Part shown: one piece after another, positions 10,649 through 20,331 of the stretch
How the letters are laid out: every line of letters starts with the position of its first letter
Numbering within the stretch: position 1 is the stretch's first letter
Origin: Robertmurraya korlensis NBRC 107688
GTDB taxonomy: Bacteria; Bacillota; Bacilli; Bacillales; Cytobacillaceae
Assembly (NCBI RefSeq): GCF_001591645.1
Contig: NZ_BCVH01000026.1
Coordinates: 1-53,575 of the forward strand
Length of the DNA: 53,575 nt
Reading direction: 5' to 3'
Translations under genes and position numbers: made by a program
Notes under the pieces: generated by a model
Database searches by the model: none
What the model was told of the DNA's origin: nothing
What the model saw: the letters and a program-made list of their open reading frames with translations, nothing else

Positions 10649-11425
10649 TTACTTTATCGTTTCCAAATTTCTTTTATAAATAATCTGAAGACCCTTTAAT
10701 GTTAAAAATGGATCAACAATATCAATAATATTAGATTCCTGTGCAATGAGGTTTGACAATCCTCCTGTTGCAATTACGGTTGGCTTTTCTTTGCTTTGAT
10801 CCTTCATCCGTTTTACAATCCCTTCGACTTGACCTACATAGCCGAAAAGAATTCCTGCTTGCATGGCAGCAACCGTGTTTTTACCGACAACTCCCTCTGG
10901 ACGTGCAATTTCTATTCGAGGTAGTTTAGCAGCTCTTGTATATAATGCTTCGGTTGAAATATTAATCCCAGGAGCAATTGCTCCTCCCATATATTGCTTG
11001 TGTTCATCTATGTAACAGTAAGTAGTCGCTGTACCAAAATCAACGATAATTAACGGACTTCCATATTCATGGATAGCCGCAACCGCATTCACAATTCTGT
11101 CTGCACCAACTTCTCTAGGGTTTTCATACTTAATATTTAATCCTGTTTTAATGCCTGGACCAACAACCAAAGGTTTGATATGGAAATACTTTTGGCACAT
11201 ACGCTCCAACGAAAACATAATCGGTGGTACAACAGAAGAAATAATGATTCCGTCTATATCGGAAAAAGAAAGATTTGCATGTGTAAATAGATTCTTTATG
11301 ACCATCCCAAATTCATCTTCTGTTTTCGATCGGTTTGTTTCTATTCTCCAATGATGCTTTAACTCTTCTCGGTCATATACACCTAACACTATATTGGTAT
11401 TTCCCACGTCAAATACAAATATCAA
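10649..11425 (-). CDS. coaX: Type III pantothenate kinase
   Basis: CoaX phosphorylates pantothenate, the first step of coenzyme A synthesis, and is an ASKHA-fold enzyme. It shows the ATP-binding [10 protein letters not shown] near the N terminus (residues 5-14), [11 protein letters not shown] (about 101-111) and the second phosphate loop [12 protein letters not shown] (about 125-136). The TTG at 11425 (after GGTGAG) gives 258 residues, the exact length of the B. subtilis protein; a GTG four codons upstream is the alternative. It begins the coaX-hslO-yacD group after the ftsH terminator. Confidence 0.94.
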   Translation of the reverse strand: MIFVFDVGNTNIVLGVYDREELKHHWRIETNRSKTEDEFGMVIKNLFTHANLSFSDIDGIIISSVVPPIMFSLERMCQKYFHIKPLVVGPGIKTGLNIKYENPREVGADRIVNAVAAIHEYGSPLIIVDFGTATTYCYIDEHKQYMGGAIAPGINISTEALYTRAAKLPRIEIARPEGVVGKNTVAAMQAGILFGYVGQVEGIVKRMKDQSKEKPTVIATGGLSNLIAQESNIIDIVDPFLTLKGLQIIYKRNLETIK

Positions 11426-11510
11426 ACGTCTCACCACTTTATCAAAATTTCTAAAACGTTAGTTTCATTCTGCCAACATCATACCATAACTATCCAACCC
11501 AAGCATAGAA

Positions 11511-11538
11511 AAGAGGTACTCAAATATGAGTACCCCTT
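11511..11538 (-). terminator. ftsH intrinsic terminator
   Basis: A 12-bp stem (11511-11522 with 11527-11538, one G-U) and a 4-base loop lie 9 bases after the ftsH stop and are followed on the minus strand by TTTTCT. Confidence 0.82.
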
Positions 11539-11546
11539 CTTGGTAT

Positions 11547-13529
11547 TTATTCTTTTTTATCCGTTGATTCTGGTTCGGAATCAGCGCTTGAGGATGATTC
11601 ATCTTCTAAAGATTCCTCTTCCTTTTTGCCACCAATATTCACCTTTACGTCGTCGATAACAGCTGATGTGTTAGTAGACTTAGTCGGATTTTCATCATTC
11701 TTTGGTCGATCAGGAAGTGTACCCTTTTCAACTAAGTGCTTAATTTGTTCAGCATCTAGAGTTTCTACTTCAAGTAGCGTATTTGCTATCAAGTCTAGCT
11801 TATCGCGATTTTCAGTGAGTACCTTTTTCGCTTTCGCGTAACACTCTTTAATAATCGTTTGAATCTCCACATCAATTTCATAGGCAATCTTATCTGAATA
11901 GTTTTGTTCATTGTTGATGTCTCGACCTAAGAACACTTGACCACCAGAAGATTGACCAAATTGTAATGGACCTAACTTTTCGCTCATTCCAAACTCTGTA
12001 ACCATACGACGAGCAATTCCCGTTGCACGTTGGAAGTCGTTATGAGCTCCTGTACTTACTTCACCGAAGACGATTTCCTCAGCAACTCGCCCTCCTAGTA
12101 AGCCAACAATTTTATCAAGTAACTCAGGTTTGGTCATGAAATATCGATCTTCTTTTGGAAGCATAACGGCATAACCGCCTGCCTGCCCACGAGGAACAAT
12201 CGTTACTTTATGGACCATTTCCGCTTCCTCTAATACAACACCAATAACCGTATGGCCCGCTTCGTGGAAAGCAACAATATTGCGTTCTTTTTTAGATATG
12301 ATGCGGCTCTTTTTCGCAGGTCCCGCAATGACACGGTCTGTCGCTTCATCAATATCAGTCATATCAACTTTTTTCTTATTTCGTCGAGCTGCAACTAATG
12401 CTGCTTCATTCAATAAGTTTTCAAGATCTGCTCCAGAAAACCCTGGAGTACGAGCAGCAATTGCTTTTAAGTTGACTGATTCATCAAGTGGCTTGTTACG
12501 TGCATGTACTTTTAATACGGCCTCACGACCAACAACATCCGGACGGTCAACAGTAATTTGACGGTCAAAACGTCCTGGACGAAGCAAGGCTGGGTCTAGT
12601 ATATCCGGACGGTTTGTAGCAGCAACGATAATAATTCCTTCGTTCGCACCGAATCCATCCATTTCAACAAGCAACTGATTAAGCGTTTGTTCACGCTCAT
12701 CGTGTCCACCACCAAGACCAGCTCCACGCTGACGTCCAACTGCATCGATTTCGTCAATAAAGATAATACAAGGTGCATTCTTCTTTGCATTTTCGAATAA
12801 GTCACGTACACGTGATGCCCCAACCCCAACAAACATCTCTACAAAGTCAGATCCACTAATAGAGAAGAACGGTACACCTGCTTCACCAGCGGCCGCACGG
12901 GCTAATAGTGTTTTACCTGTACCTGGAGGTCCTACCAAAAGGACACCTTTTGGTATACGTGCACCTAATTCTGCAAATTTACGAGGATCCTTTAAAAATT
13001 CTACCACTTCAACTAGCTCTTGCTTTTCTTCATCAGCACCAGCTACATCTTTAAAACGTACTTTCTTCTTGTCATCGTTGTAAAGCTTCGCTTTGCTCTT
13101 TCCAAAATTCATGACACGGCTTCCACCGCCTTGTGCCTGATTTAAAAGGAAGAAGAACAAAATAAAGATAATGACAAACGGAATAATAGAAGTAAAGAAA
13201 GTCACCCAACCACTTGTCTCTTTCGCTGGAAGCACATCCACAGTTGGATCGGCCTGCTCAATTCTTTGCAACAGACTTTCACTGTTCCACACATAAGTAA
13301 TAAATGATTTTCCTTCCTCAGCACCTTCAAGTGTTCCACGAACTTCATAAACCCCTCTTTCAGGCTGGACTGAGATGGATTCCACCTGTTTAGCCTCAAG
13401 ATGGTCTACGAATTTGCTATAAGATATATTTTCTGTTGGTTCATTATTACCATTAAAAAAGCTAACCACACCAATAATTACTAGAAAAATTAATAAATAA
13501 AAGATGGTATTACGAAAAATCCGATTCAT
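11547..13529 (-). CDS. ftsH: ATP-dependent zinc metalloprotease FtsH
   Basis: FtsH degrades membrane and short-lived cytoplasmic proteins as a membrane-bound hexamer. Over 660 residues it has two membrane segments (about 7-24 and 110-130) flanking a small extracellular domain, the AAA module with Walker A GPPGTGKT (about 202-209), Walker [11 protein letters not shown], the second region of homology [20 protein letters not shown], and the protease motif HEAGH (about 424-428). The acidic, serine-rich C-terminal tail (after about 615) is longer than in many homologues and looks disordered. ATG at 13529 lies downstream of GGAGGAGG. It sits between hprT and coaX as in B. subtilis, where it is needed for sporulation initiation and stress survival. 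Confidence 0.97.
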   Translation of the reverse strand: MNRIFRNTIFYLLIFLVIIGVVSFFNGNNEPTENISYSKFVDHLEAKQVESISVQPERGVYEVRGTLEGAEEGKSFITYVWNSESLLQRIEQADPTVDVLPAKETSGWVTFFTSIIPFVIIFILFFFLLNQAQGGGSRVMNFGKSKAKLYNDDKKKVRFKDVAGADEEKQELVEVVEFLKDPRKFAELGARIPKGVLLVGPPGTGKTLLARAAAGEAGVPFFSISGSDFVEMFVGVGASRVRDLFENAKKNAPCIIFIDEIDAVGRQRGAGLGGGHDEREQTLNQLLVEMDGFGANEGIIIVAATNRPDILDPALLRPGRFDRQITVDRPDVVGREAVLKVHARNKPLDESVNLKAIAARTPGFSGADLENLLNEAALVAARRNKKKVDMTDIDEATDRVIAGPAKKSRIISKKERNIVAFHEAGHTVIGVVLEEAEMVHKVTIVPRGQAGGYAVMLPKEDRYFMTKPELLDKIVGLLGGRVAEEIVFGEVSTGAHNDFQRATGIARRMVTEFGMSEKLGPLQFGQSSGGQVFLGRDINNEQNYSDKIAYEIDVEIQTIIKECYAKAKKVLTENRDKLDLIANTLLEVETLDAEQIKHLVEKGTLPDRPKNDENPTKSTNTSAVIDDVKVNIGGKKEEESLEDESSSSADSEPESTDKKE

Positions 13530-13644
13530 CCCTTACCTCCTCCCACGGGTAAACAAACTATAGTAAATAGTAACATAGAAAATTGTTCCAGTATATGAAT
13601 ATGCCTTTGAAATATGCATACTATACTTACCTTATGTCGTGCGC

Positions 13645-14196
13645 TTACTCGTTATTTGTTGTATAAACTTCCGGCTTTAAAACCCCAATATAAGGTAAGT
13701 TACGATATTTCTCTGCATAATCGAGACCATAACCTACAACAAATTCATCAGGAACGATAAATCCAACATAATCAGCTGCAATATCAGCCTTACGACCAGT
13801 AGGCTTATCTAACAAAGTAACAATATTAATCGACTTTGCCTTTCGGTAACGGAAAAGTTCCACAAGATAGCTAAGAGTTAACCCACTATCAATGATATCC
13901 TCGATAATTAATATATCTCTACCCTCTACTGAAGTATCTAAATCCTTTAAAATTTTTACTTCACCAGAAGAGACGGTCGAATTTCCGTAACTTGAAACAT
14001 CCATAAAATCCATTTCAAGATATGTATCCATTCGTTTTAAAAGATCTGCCATAAAAGGCATGGCTCCCTTTAGGACACCAATTGCTAACGGAAACTTATC
14101 ACTATAATCTTGTGATAATTTCGCCCCCAACTCTTTGATTTTTTCCTGAATTTCTTCTTCAGAAAATAAAACTTTTTCAATGTCATTTTTCATCAT
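13645..14196 (-). CDS. hprT: Hypoxanthine-guanine phosphoribosyltransferase
   Basis: HprT salvages hypoxanthine and guanine with PRPP. The 183-residue protein has the type I PRTase PRPP loop [17 protein letters not shown] (about 95-111), the flexible-loop motif [16 protein letters not shown] (about 66-81) and the C-terminal [17 protein letters not shown] typical of the family. Two adjacent ATG codons begin the gene (14196 and 14193), as in B. subtilis (MMKHDIEKV). It lies 24 bases downstream of tilS; B. subtilis TilS and HprT cooperate in controlling ftsH, and that gene order is kept here. Confidence 0.96.
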   Translation of the reverse strand: MMKNDIEKVLFSEEEIQEKIKELGAKLSQDYSDKFPLAIGVLKGAMPFMADLLKRMDTYLEMDFMDVSSYGNSTVSSGEVKILKDLDTSVEGRDILIIEDIIDSGLTLSYLVELFRYRKAKSINIVTLLDKPTGRKADIAADYVGFIVPDEFVVGYGLDYAEKYRNLPYIGVLKPEVYTTNNE

Positions 14197-14220
14197 GATT
14201 TGCTTGTGCCCCCTAGAAGA

Positions 14221-15615
14221 TCATTGCTTGTTATATTTTAAAAGTATGTATTTCTTTTGATCAGCTTGAATCCAAGAAGATGTATCCGATTTCTTTATTC
14301 CGGGAATCCAAATGATATGATCATTTGAGTCTGTTACTAGCGGCCACCTATTTCTATCAGGAATGGGTAGCTTCTTGTCAATAAAGATATCTTTAATCTT
14401 CTTTGTTCCTTTCATCCCTTTCACTCGCATTTTGTCTCCCTCTCTTCTTGTTCTCACCTTCAGTGGAAGACCACTGCAAGGAAAAGGAAGTAGAAGTTGA
14501 TTAATGTTAGTATATTCTATTTCTTTATCAACATATTCCCAAGTAATGAAATCCCCTGTCGGCAATAACGTTTTTCCAACTGTTAATTCAATCTCATAGG
14601 ATACATCCTTTGGTACAGAATGTTGAAATTGAAATTCCAACTCCCCATACGAGCGAGCTACCTTTAATTTGTCAGGTAAATCAATCATACCGGAGGGATG
14701 AGGGTTGTTGATAAGAGAAAAGATCTGTTCAATGTGAACAGCAGCAAGGGAAGCTGGTTGATGCTTGTAAAGATAGTTTAATATTAGTTTAATCACTCTT
14801 CTTTGTAAAGGCATTGGCATTGAGCAGAGGATTTGAATGTCAACTATAATTTTCTTCTCACTTTGAAGCTTCATTACCTTTGGTAATTGTTGGTTAGCTA
14901 ACTCTTCCATATATCGCTCTGTTTCTTCCATTTCCTCGCTAAACCTCTGAAAATGCTCATGTACCCGTGGGTTCTCGCCTTTTAAAAAAGGAAGAATCGT
15001 ATGACGAAACCGATTTCTACTATATTTGTTACTATCATTACTAGGATCTCTTCTTGGCTCTAGCCTATTTATTTGGCAATATTCTTCAACCTCTTGTTTA
15101 GAAACGCAAAGGAAAGGTCTAAGGAGTGTCCCAGTATCAAACGGTCTTGAAAAAGGGATACCGACTCTAGCTTTTCCTGAACTTCCTCTTGTTAATCTCA
15201 TAATCACCGTTTCAATTTGGTCATCACCGTGATGTCCTAGCATTAAATAGTGAAGGTTTTCCCTTCTCATCGTTTCTTGAAAAAAAGAATATCTGCATTC
15301 CCTTGCTGCCACCTGTGAGCTCAACCCTGTTTCTTCCATGTACAATGGAACATTTATGGAGTGAACAGTTATAGGAATGTTCCTTCCTTCACAAAAGGAT
15401 TGAACGAACCTTGCTTCACGCTCGGATTCATCTCCTCTAAACATATGGTCAACATGTGAAACAAAAAGCTTTAGTTGATAGCGCTCTTGGCGCTTCCATA
15501 GGAAGTGTAAAAGCGCAAGTGAATCTGGCCCACCAGATACACCTACTAAAATGCTAGCTCCCATTAAGTTTATTTTTTTTCGAGTTAGAAAAGCTTCCAC
15601 TTTTTGTTCAAGCAT
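14221..15615 (-). CDS. tilS: tRNA(Ile)-lysidine synthase
   Basis: TilS converts cytidine 34 of the CAU-anticodon tRNA-Ile to lysidine, which changes its identity from methionine to isoleucine; it is essential. The 464-residue protein has the N-type PP-loop SGGPDSLALLHF (about 28-39), the downstream GHHGDDQIETVIMRL (about 131-145) and RDPSNDSNKYSRNRFRH (about 193-209), plus the C-terminal tRNA-binding domain with RRREGDKMR-like residues (TRREGDKMRVKGMKGTKKIK). The start ATG at 15615 encodes MLEQKVEAF. Confidence 0.95.
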   Translation of the reverse strand: MLEQKVEAFLTRKKINLMGASILVGVSGGPDSLALLHFLWKRQERYQLKLFVSHVDHMFRGDESEREARFVQSFCEGRNIPITVHSINVPLYMEETGLSSQVAARECRYSFFQETMRRENLHYLMLGHHGDDQIETVIMRLTRGSSGKARVGIPFSRPFDTGTLLRPFLCVSKQEVEEYCQINRLEPRRDPSNDSNKYSRNRFRHTILPFLKGENPRVHEHFQRFSEEMEETERYMEELANQQLPKVMKLQSEKKIIVDIQILCSMPMPLQRRVIKLILNYLYKHQPASLAAVHIEQIFSLINNPHPSGMIDLPDKLKVARSYGELEFQFQHSVPKDVSYEIELTVGKTLLPTGDFITWEYVDKEIEYTNINQLLLPFPCSGLPLKVRTRREGDKMRVKGMKGTKKIKDIFIDKKLPIPDRNRWPLVTDSNDHIIWIPGIKKSDTSSWIQADQKKYILLKYNKQ

Positions 15616-15703
15616 GAGATTCTTCCTTACTTCATTGTCTTATCATAAGCTTAACATTTTCTATACATTCCTTCAAAAACTAAGGGGGTTATTTATCAAT
15701 TTT

Positions 15704-16723
15704 TTATAACTGTCCATAAATATAAAGAAAATATAGAAAGGATAAGGTTGTTACAATAAGCATCGTTTCTAGTGCATATCTTTTCTTTTTCTTTTTAACA
15801 ATTGTTTGACGACTCTGAGCAGCACGGGTTTGCGCTTGTCTTGTCTGTTGCTGCATGACTGGTTTGGAGTGTTGTTGTTGTGATTTTGTATTTGAAGTCT
15901 TCGGCGCACTTGGTCGAGTATGAGTCTTATCTGTATTAATAAGTGCTTCTCTCATTTCGTTAGCTGTTTGATATTTCCCTTGGAGAGCACTTATGATTAC
16001 TTGTTCAAATTTATGTAACTCAGGCTTTTGTCTAATCATCATCTGAAGCTGATTAAGGCCACCTGAATTTTTTTGGAATCGTTTTGGATAGGATGTATTG
16101 ATGATAATCATAGCAACTGCAAATAAATCATATGTTGGATCTGCTTTTCTTGAACCTAGTCCCCAATATCCTCTATCATAAAACTCAGTAAATTCTTTGA
16201 TTGCTCTCCCCTGAATGGTTGTGCCTCCAACATCAATACAACGAATTTTTGATGGCGGTCCTGTAACGATTAAATTTTCCGGCTTTAAGTCACCAAATAT
16301 CCAACCATTTATATGCAATAAATGTAGATCAGAGAGTAGCTGTAAAACAAGTACTTCAATCCAAACGGATCCCTTTTGTTGGATAAACGTTAAAAAGTCA
16401 GGTCCTTTAATATATTCCATTGTATAAAATGATACCTTTCCTGATGGCCTCATCCAATCATCCACATCAACCAAAGAAGGCCCTAGGGTTGACCCTTGGA
16501 CCTTAGCAAAGGATTTGAGGACATTAACCTCAGAAGTAATTGACATGCCGTTATGACTCAACTTTAACGCTACATACTGATTTAGATGCTGAGCAAGATA
16601 AACAATCCCGTTTGCTCCGTACCCAAGCTCCTTCACAATTACATATCTGTTTTTATGCCATTTTCCTTCAACAATTGTCCCTGGTGTTATATTAGACAGA
16701 TTCTTCAAAGTATTGTTCATCAT
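15704..16723 (-). CDS. yabT: Membrane-anchored Ser/Thr protein kinase (YabT)
   Basis: In B. subtilis YabT is a forespore-expressed Hanks-type kinase that phosphorylates RecA and AbrB. This homologue (339 residues) has the glycine loop GYGANGIVYLAQ (about 33-44), the VALKLS lysine, the catalytic loop WIFGDLKPEN (no HRD arginine) and IDVGG in place of DFG; the same GDLKP and DVGG are found in B. subtilis YabT. A basic, glutamine-rich linker (about 265-315) leads to a C-terminal membrane helix (about 318-336) and no extracellular domain. The start is one of GTG/ATG/ATG at 16726-16720, overlapping yabS by about 30 bases. It is the last gene of a yabS-yabT pair. Confidence 0.92.
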   Translation of the reverse strand: MMNNTLKNLSNITPGTIVEGKWHKNRYVIVKELGYGANGIVYLAQHLNQYVALKLSHNGMSITSEVNVLKSFAKVQGSTLGPSLVDVDDWMRPSGKVSFYTMEYIKGPDFLTFIQQKGSVWIEVLVLQLLSDLHLLHINGWIFGDLKPENLIVTGPPSKIRCIDVGGTTIQGRAIKEFTEFYDRGYWGLGSRKADPTYDLFAVAMIIINTSYPKRFQKNSGGLNQLQMMIRQKPELHKFEQVIISALQGKYQTANEMREALINTDKTHTRPSAPKTSNTKSQQQHSKPVMQQQTRQAQTRAAQSRQTIVKKKKKRYALETMLIVTTLSFLYFLYIYGQL

Positions 16724-17429
16724 CACGAGAAAGTAGGCTCCTTAGCGAACGTTTTTTCTTAAAGGATGACAGTGCTTCACGAAGTGCAGGACCGGTTGGG
16801 GTGATTCCTCCTGTTGTAAGTTTTGAGAAAACACTAGTTAATGATTCTAATCTAGGGGTCCAGTCTAGCAATTTTTCGACATCATTCTTTTTCCCGGGAA
16901 ATACATACACAGAGAAATGATTGTCACCTGATCTAGCATTTAGGCTTAACGATAGGTCTAATAAAGCCTCTTTCACAGTCGGAAGCTTATGTTTCATACT
17001 TGCGCTTGTATCGACAAGAATCAACACTTCTAGCTCTACCTTTTCCCCAAGTTCATCTACAACCTCCATGACTTCTCCTCGCTTTTCAGGAGGTAAGTCC
17101 TCAACTGTCTGTGAGCCACCAAGGATTTGCTGTAGTTCCTTGTTGACTAAACCTTGTAGTGTTTGTGTCATCGCTTTTCTTGTAACCATTTGTACCGTTT
17201 GAGAAAGCTGCTGTGAATAGACAACTTGGCTTACACCACCACCAGATAAGGCAATATTCTCAATTTCTCTTAATCCTTGGTCATCAATAACATCCTGTTC
17301 CATTACTCCAATCACATTTACAGTTATTCCTTGCTCTTTTGCTAATGCTGAAACAGCAATTGGGTCCTCGCCTTGGTTTGAGCATCCATCAGTTATCAAA
17401 AGGATTTGCTTTAATGTGCCAGTTTTCAT
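16692..17429 (-). CDS. yabS: von Willebrand factor type A domain protein (YabS)
   Basis: This 245-residue protein contains a VWA fold split over its length: ILLITDGCSNQGE near the N terminus (9-21) and the MIDAS-type LVDTSASMKHKLP (about 137-149), with TPTGPALREAL further on. There is no membrane segment or signal. ATG at 17429 follows GGAGGGG. It overlaps the start of yabT, so the two are probably translated together, as in B. subtilis where both are sporulation genes. Its partner and role are unknown; a metal-dependent adhesion or scaffold function is inferred from the domain only. Confidence 0.85.
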   Translation of the reverse strand: MKTGTLKQILLITDGCSNQGEDPIAVSALAKEQGITVNVIGVMEQDVIDDQGLREIENIALSGGGVSQVVYSQQLSQTVQMVTRKAMTQTLQGLVNKELQQILGGSQTVEDLPPEKRGEVMEVVDELGEKVELEVLILVDTSASMKHKLPTVKEALLDLSLSLNARSGDNHFSVYVFPGKKNDVEKLLDWTPRLESLTSVFSKLTTGGITPTGPALREALSSFKKKRSLRSLLSRDDEQYFEESV

Positions 17430-17520
17430 TTGGATTCCCCTCCACGTCTAAATGTTGCTAACATTTTCGACTAGATAGAGAGGAAATATACATATATTTT
17501 CTCTATACTGTATAAAATAA

Positions 17521-19995
17521 CTAGTTTGCTTTTGCTCGATATTTATTAATAGGTATTGTTGACCACTTTGGAGTGTTATGTTTTATCTTCGACACAACGA
17601 CTGTCATATCATCCTCAATGAACCCTGAACGAGAGCGAATAACTTCCTCCATTATTAAATCAGCCACCTCTTGCGGATCGTCTGTTACTAACTCTCCGAT
17701 TTTCCGTTTCATCCATAGGTCATAGTTTTCTACATGTTTAGGACCTTCAAATACTCCATCACTCATCATGATTAGAAGATCACCTGCCTTTAACTGTTCA
17801 CTTACCACATCTACATCAAATTCCTGGATAATCCCCATCGGTAGATTACTCGCTTGAATTTTAATAACAGCATTCCCTCTCTTTATAAAACTTGGTGTTG
17901 AACCAATCTTCAAAAACCGAACAGCCGCATTTTGGAGATCTATCATCGCTAAATCTAAGGTTGAAAAAATTTCATCGGTTGTCCTTAGAGATAGGACGGA
18001 ATTAACCGATTTAATTGCCACCTTCTCCTCTATTCCTGACTGTAGGATCTTTTGCAAAAGTTGCAGAGTTTCCTGACTTTCGATATGAGCCCTTTCCCCA
18101 TTTCCCATTCCATCACTAATGGCAACAGCATGCTTTCCACCGCCAAGCTCAATCGTTGAATAACTATCCCCTGATACAAAGCCGCCGTCTTTCGCCGCAT
18201 GAGCAACCCCTGTATCAATCGTAAAGGCCTTTGCAGATCGGAAGGTTACATGACAATACCCATTTGGATAGGAAGCACACTCCTCTGCATTTACGACGAT
18301 GTTTTCCCCTAAAATATCCGAAAGCATTGGTGCTATAAGTTTTTCACATTCACCATGTCCATTGCAGTAAGGAATGGTTATATCTATATCAACATTTCCT
18401 TGTTCAAGACTATAGATCTCAACATGTTCAATATGAACACCATATTCTCGTAATGCTTCTAGTATAAGCTCTTCCTGCTTATAATGATTATCTCTTTCCC
18501 TTTGAATTTCCTTCGCAAAGTTCCCCATGACCGTTGAGACACCAAGGAGTTGATCAGCAACAAGCCTTCTGCTTTCCTGGACTTGCTTCTTTAGTTTTTG
18601 ATTTGCTTGGTAGAAGCTTAGCTCCTGTTGAATGGTATCAACTACCTTTTTGGATTTTGTACAATGTTTCTCCCAATCTCTTGAAAGCTTCACTGGTACA
18701 ACACCCGAATTTTGATCCATTTCACTCATAATATCCTTCATGTATTCATATGTTGTATTAAAGTTTCTGGACCAGCAATTCTCCTTTTTAAAGCATGTTT
18801 GACAGGTCTTTTCGGTTACATTTCCAAGGAAAAAATCAAGTTCTCTATCCTTGTCATTATCCGTACTTTCATCAAATGATGAAAAACTGTCTGACAGAGC
18901 TTGAAAGACAGAAGAAAATTGTTCTACTCTTTGTGCAGTGACATCTCTCATTTTCCTCATATACTGCTGTTGCTCTGCAGAATACTCAGGTGTACCGGGG
19001 ATATGCTTTGCTAATTTAGATGTTAAAGCTTGAGGAGTAAGGAAAAATAATAGAATCGCTGCGGACGTTTCTAATACCGTTTTATAAAGAGAGCCTCCAC
19101 CCTCCCCATACATCCCAATTAATAAAGTGGCTATTAAAAGCCCGACGGCTACTCCCACTTTTTTCCCTTCTTTTAAAAGCCCTCCTAGTAGGCCCGAAAA
19201 AGCTAGTAAACTCATATGATAAAAACTAGTTATGTTTGCTAGGCTGAAAATTAACCCAGTTACAACTCCTACAGTAGATCCTACAGTCGCCCCTGCAACA
19301 AATGAAAATACCAAAACTAAATACCTCGACATGATATGTTCAATAGATAAGTCATACAATGACCATCCGATCGTTCCAGTCATAATAGATGCCAACATGA
19401 TAATTAAACAAACGATCTCTTCTGTTTTTAACGTTTGTCTCCTTTTACTCATAGAAAGTAGAGGGATACTCTGAAGGAAAATCAAAGTAAGTATGAAGCC
19501 CAGGCTAGCCTCTACCCCTGCCATCATTCCATCGTAAAGGGTTACATTTCCTGTTGTAAGATAGCATTTTGCAATCTCACCCAAACCCAGAGTGAAGAAT
19601 ACATAAAAGGGGATTGCTCGAACTTCTGTTTTCAGCCATCTTTTAGTTAATCGAAAAGTAAATAAAAATAGAAAGGCTGTGCAAAAAGCAAATGCGGAAT
19701 TTACAATTGAAAGGGTTGCTGCACCAGCTACTAGTCCGATTAAAGCAAGAGGAGCTTTGTCCTTTTTTACGAAATAGACTGCCGCAAAAAAAGGAAGGGC
19801 AAAAGGCGTTAGTTTAGACAATATCAGGGCCCGTCCAAGCAAAAAACCTATGAGTAAAAGAAGAATTCCTTTTTTCACGAAAAACGTCTCTAACTTTGCT
19901 TGTAGCTTGTCCAATATATTTCCAAACTCGATCTTATGTTTATTAAAATTGACTTCACCGACAGGATCAATAATATTCCTTTCTACCTTTTCCAT
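17521..19995 (-). CDS. spoIIE: Stage II sporulation protein E, PP2C-type phosphatase
   Basis: SpoIIE dephosphorylates SpoIIAA and so activates sigma-F in the forespore; it also binds FtsZ at the polar septum. The 824-residue protein has about ten membrane helices (roughly residues 45-330), a central regulatory/FtsZ-interacting region with cysteines (CQTCFKKENCW), and a C-terminal PP2C domain with AISDGMGNGERAH (about 625-637), MMSDGVFEG (about 742-750) and EDDMTVVV near the end, carrying the metal-binding aspartates. The start ATG at 19995 (MEKVERN) follows GGGGTG and gives nearly the B. subtilis length; the upstream in-frame extension lies over the promoter and is rejected. A bulged hairpin (17475-17506) lies after the stop but lacks a T-run. 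Confidence 0.96.
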   Translation of the reverse strand: MEKVERNIIDPVGEVNFNKHKIEFGNILDKLQAKLETFFVKKGILLLLIGFLLGRALILSKLTPFALPFFAAVYFVKKDKAPLALIGLVAGAATLSIVNSAFAFCTAFLFLFTFRLTKRWLKTEVRAIPFYVFFTLGLGEIAKCYLTTGNVTLYDGMMAGVEASLGFILTLIFLQSIPLLSMSKRRQTLKTEEIVCLIIMLASIMTGTIGWSLYDLSIEHIMSRYLVLVFSFVAGATVGSTVGVVTGLIFSLANITSFYHMSLLAFSGLLGGLLKEGKKVGVAVGLLIATLLIGMYGEGGGSLYKTVLETSAAILLFFLTPQALTSKLAKHIPGTPEYSAEQQQYMRKMRDVTAQRVEQFSSVFQALSDSFSSFDESTDNDKDRELDFFLGNVTEKTCQTCFKKENCWSRNFNTTYEYMKDIMSEMDQNSGVVPVKLSRDWEKHCTKSKKVVDTIQQELSFYQANQKLKKQVQESRRLVADQLLGVSTVMGNFAKEIQRERDNHYKQEELILEALREYGVHIEHVEIYSLEQGNVDIDITIPYCNGHGECEKLIAPMLSDILGENIVVNAEECASYPNGYCHVTFRSAKAFTIDTGVAHAAKDGGFVSGDSYSTIELGGGKHAVAISDGMGNGERAHIESQETLQLLQKILQSGIEEKVAIKSVNSVLSLRTTDEIFSTLDLAMIDLQNAAVRFLKIGSTPSFIKRGNAVIKIQASNLPMGIIQEFDVDVVSEQLKAGDLLIMMSDGVFEGPKHVENYDLWMKRKIGELVTDDPQEVADLIMEEVIRSRSGFIEDDMTVVVSKIKHNTPKWSTIPINKYRAKAN

Positions 19996-20029
19996 AGTTT
20001 TTACACCCCATTTTTGTTTCGTTGCAAGC

Positions 20030-20062
20030 ATTATAAAAAACATAAGTTCAAAATTTTGTCAT
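20030..20062 (-). promoter_or_regulatory. spoIIE Spo0A-type sigma-A promoter with 21-base spacer and 0A boxes
   Basis: On the minus strand ATGACA (20057-20062) is followed by 21 bases and a perfect TATAAT (20030-20035). The over-long 21-base spacer is the known hallmark of the B. subtilis spoIIE promoter, which needs Spo0A~P. A reverse 0A box, TATGACAAA (20054-20062, 8 of 9), overlaps the -35 region, and a second, TACGTCGAA (20089-20097, 7 of 9), lies about 35 bases upstream. Confidence 0.75.
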
Positions 20063-20190
20063 AATTACTCAACATATTCCATTTTTTGTTCGACGTAATT
20101 CTCTGATTAATTTAAAACTGGTTCAATAACGTGACAAGATTCTATAAATTTCTTCGCCTTCATAACTATATTCGTAACTTCGGAAGCAAA

Positions 20191-20215
20191 AACCCCTTTC
20201 AAAAAGAAAGGGGTT
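20191..20215. terminator. Orphan bidirectional terminator-like hairpin
   Basis: A perfect 10-bp stem AACCCCTTTC/GAAAGGGGTT with loop AAAAA has A residues before it and TTTGT after it, so it could end transcripts on either strand. No gene ends here: yabR already has its own terminator 70 bases upstream. Confidence 0.75.
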
Positions 20216-20282
20216 TTTGTAGAAATTAAAGGAATAAAAATTGGTATATGATTTTAAAAAATTTGGAAATAAACACAAAAAA

Positions 20283-20304
20283 GCAAGCCGTTTTGTCGGC
20301 TTGC
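20283..20304 (-). terminator. yabR intrinsic terminator
   Basis: A perfect 8-bp stem GCAAGCCG/CGGCTTGC with a 6-base loop is followed on the minus strand by TTTTTTTGTG. Confidence 0.88.
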
Positions 20305-20331
20305 CTTAAATTTATAAATATAAGCAGCAAG

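Larger units (their letters stand above)
19996..20331. other. spoIIE-yabR intergenic region
   Basis: This 336-base gap holds, from right to left, the yabR terminator (20283-20304), a second strong symmetrical hairpin (20191-20215) and the spoIIE promoter with its 0A boxes (20030-20097). B. subtilis has two tRNA genes here; I see no tRNA on either strand. No open reading frame with a ribosome binding site was found. Confidence 0.7.

Noticed and set aside
20100-20280. tRNA genes between yabR and spoIIE
   Set aside because: Neither strand shows an acceptor stem, TTCGAATC-like T-arm or anticodon arm in this interval.
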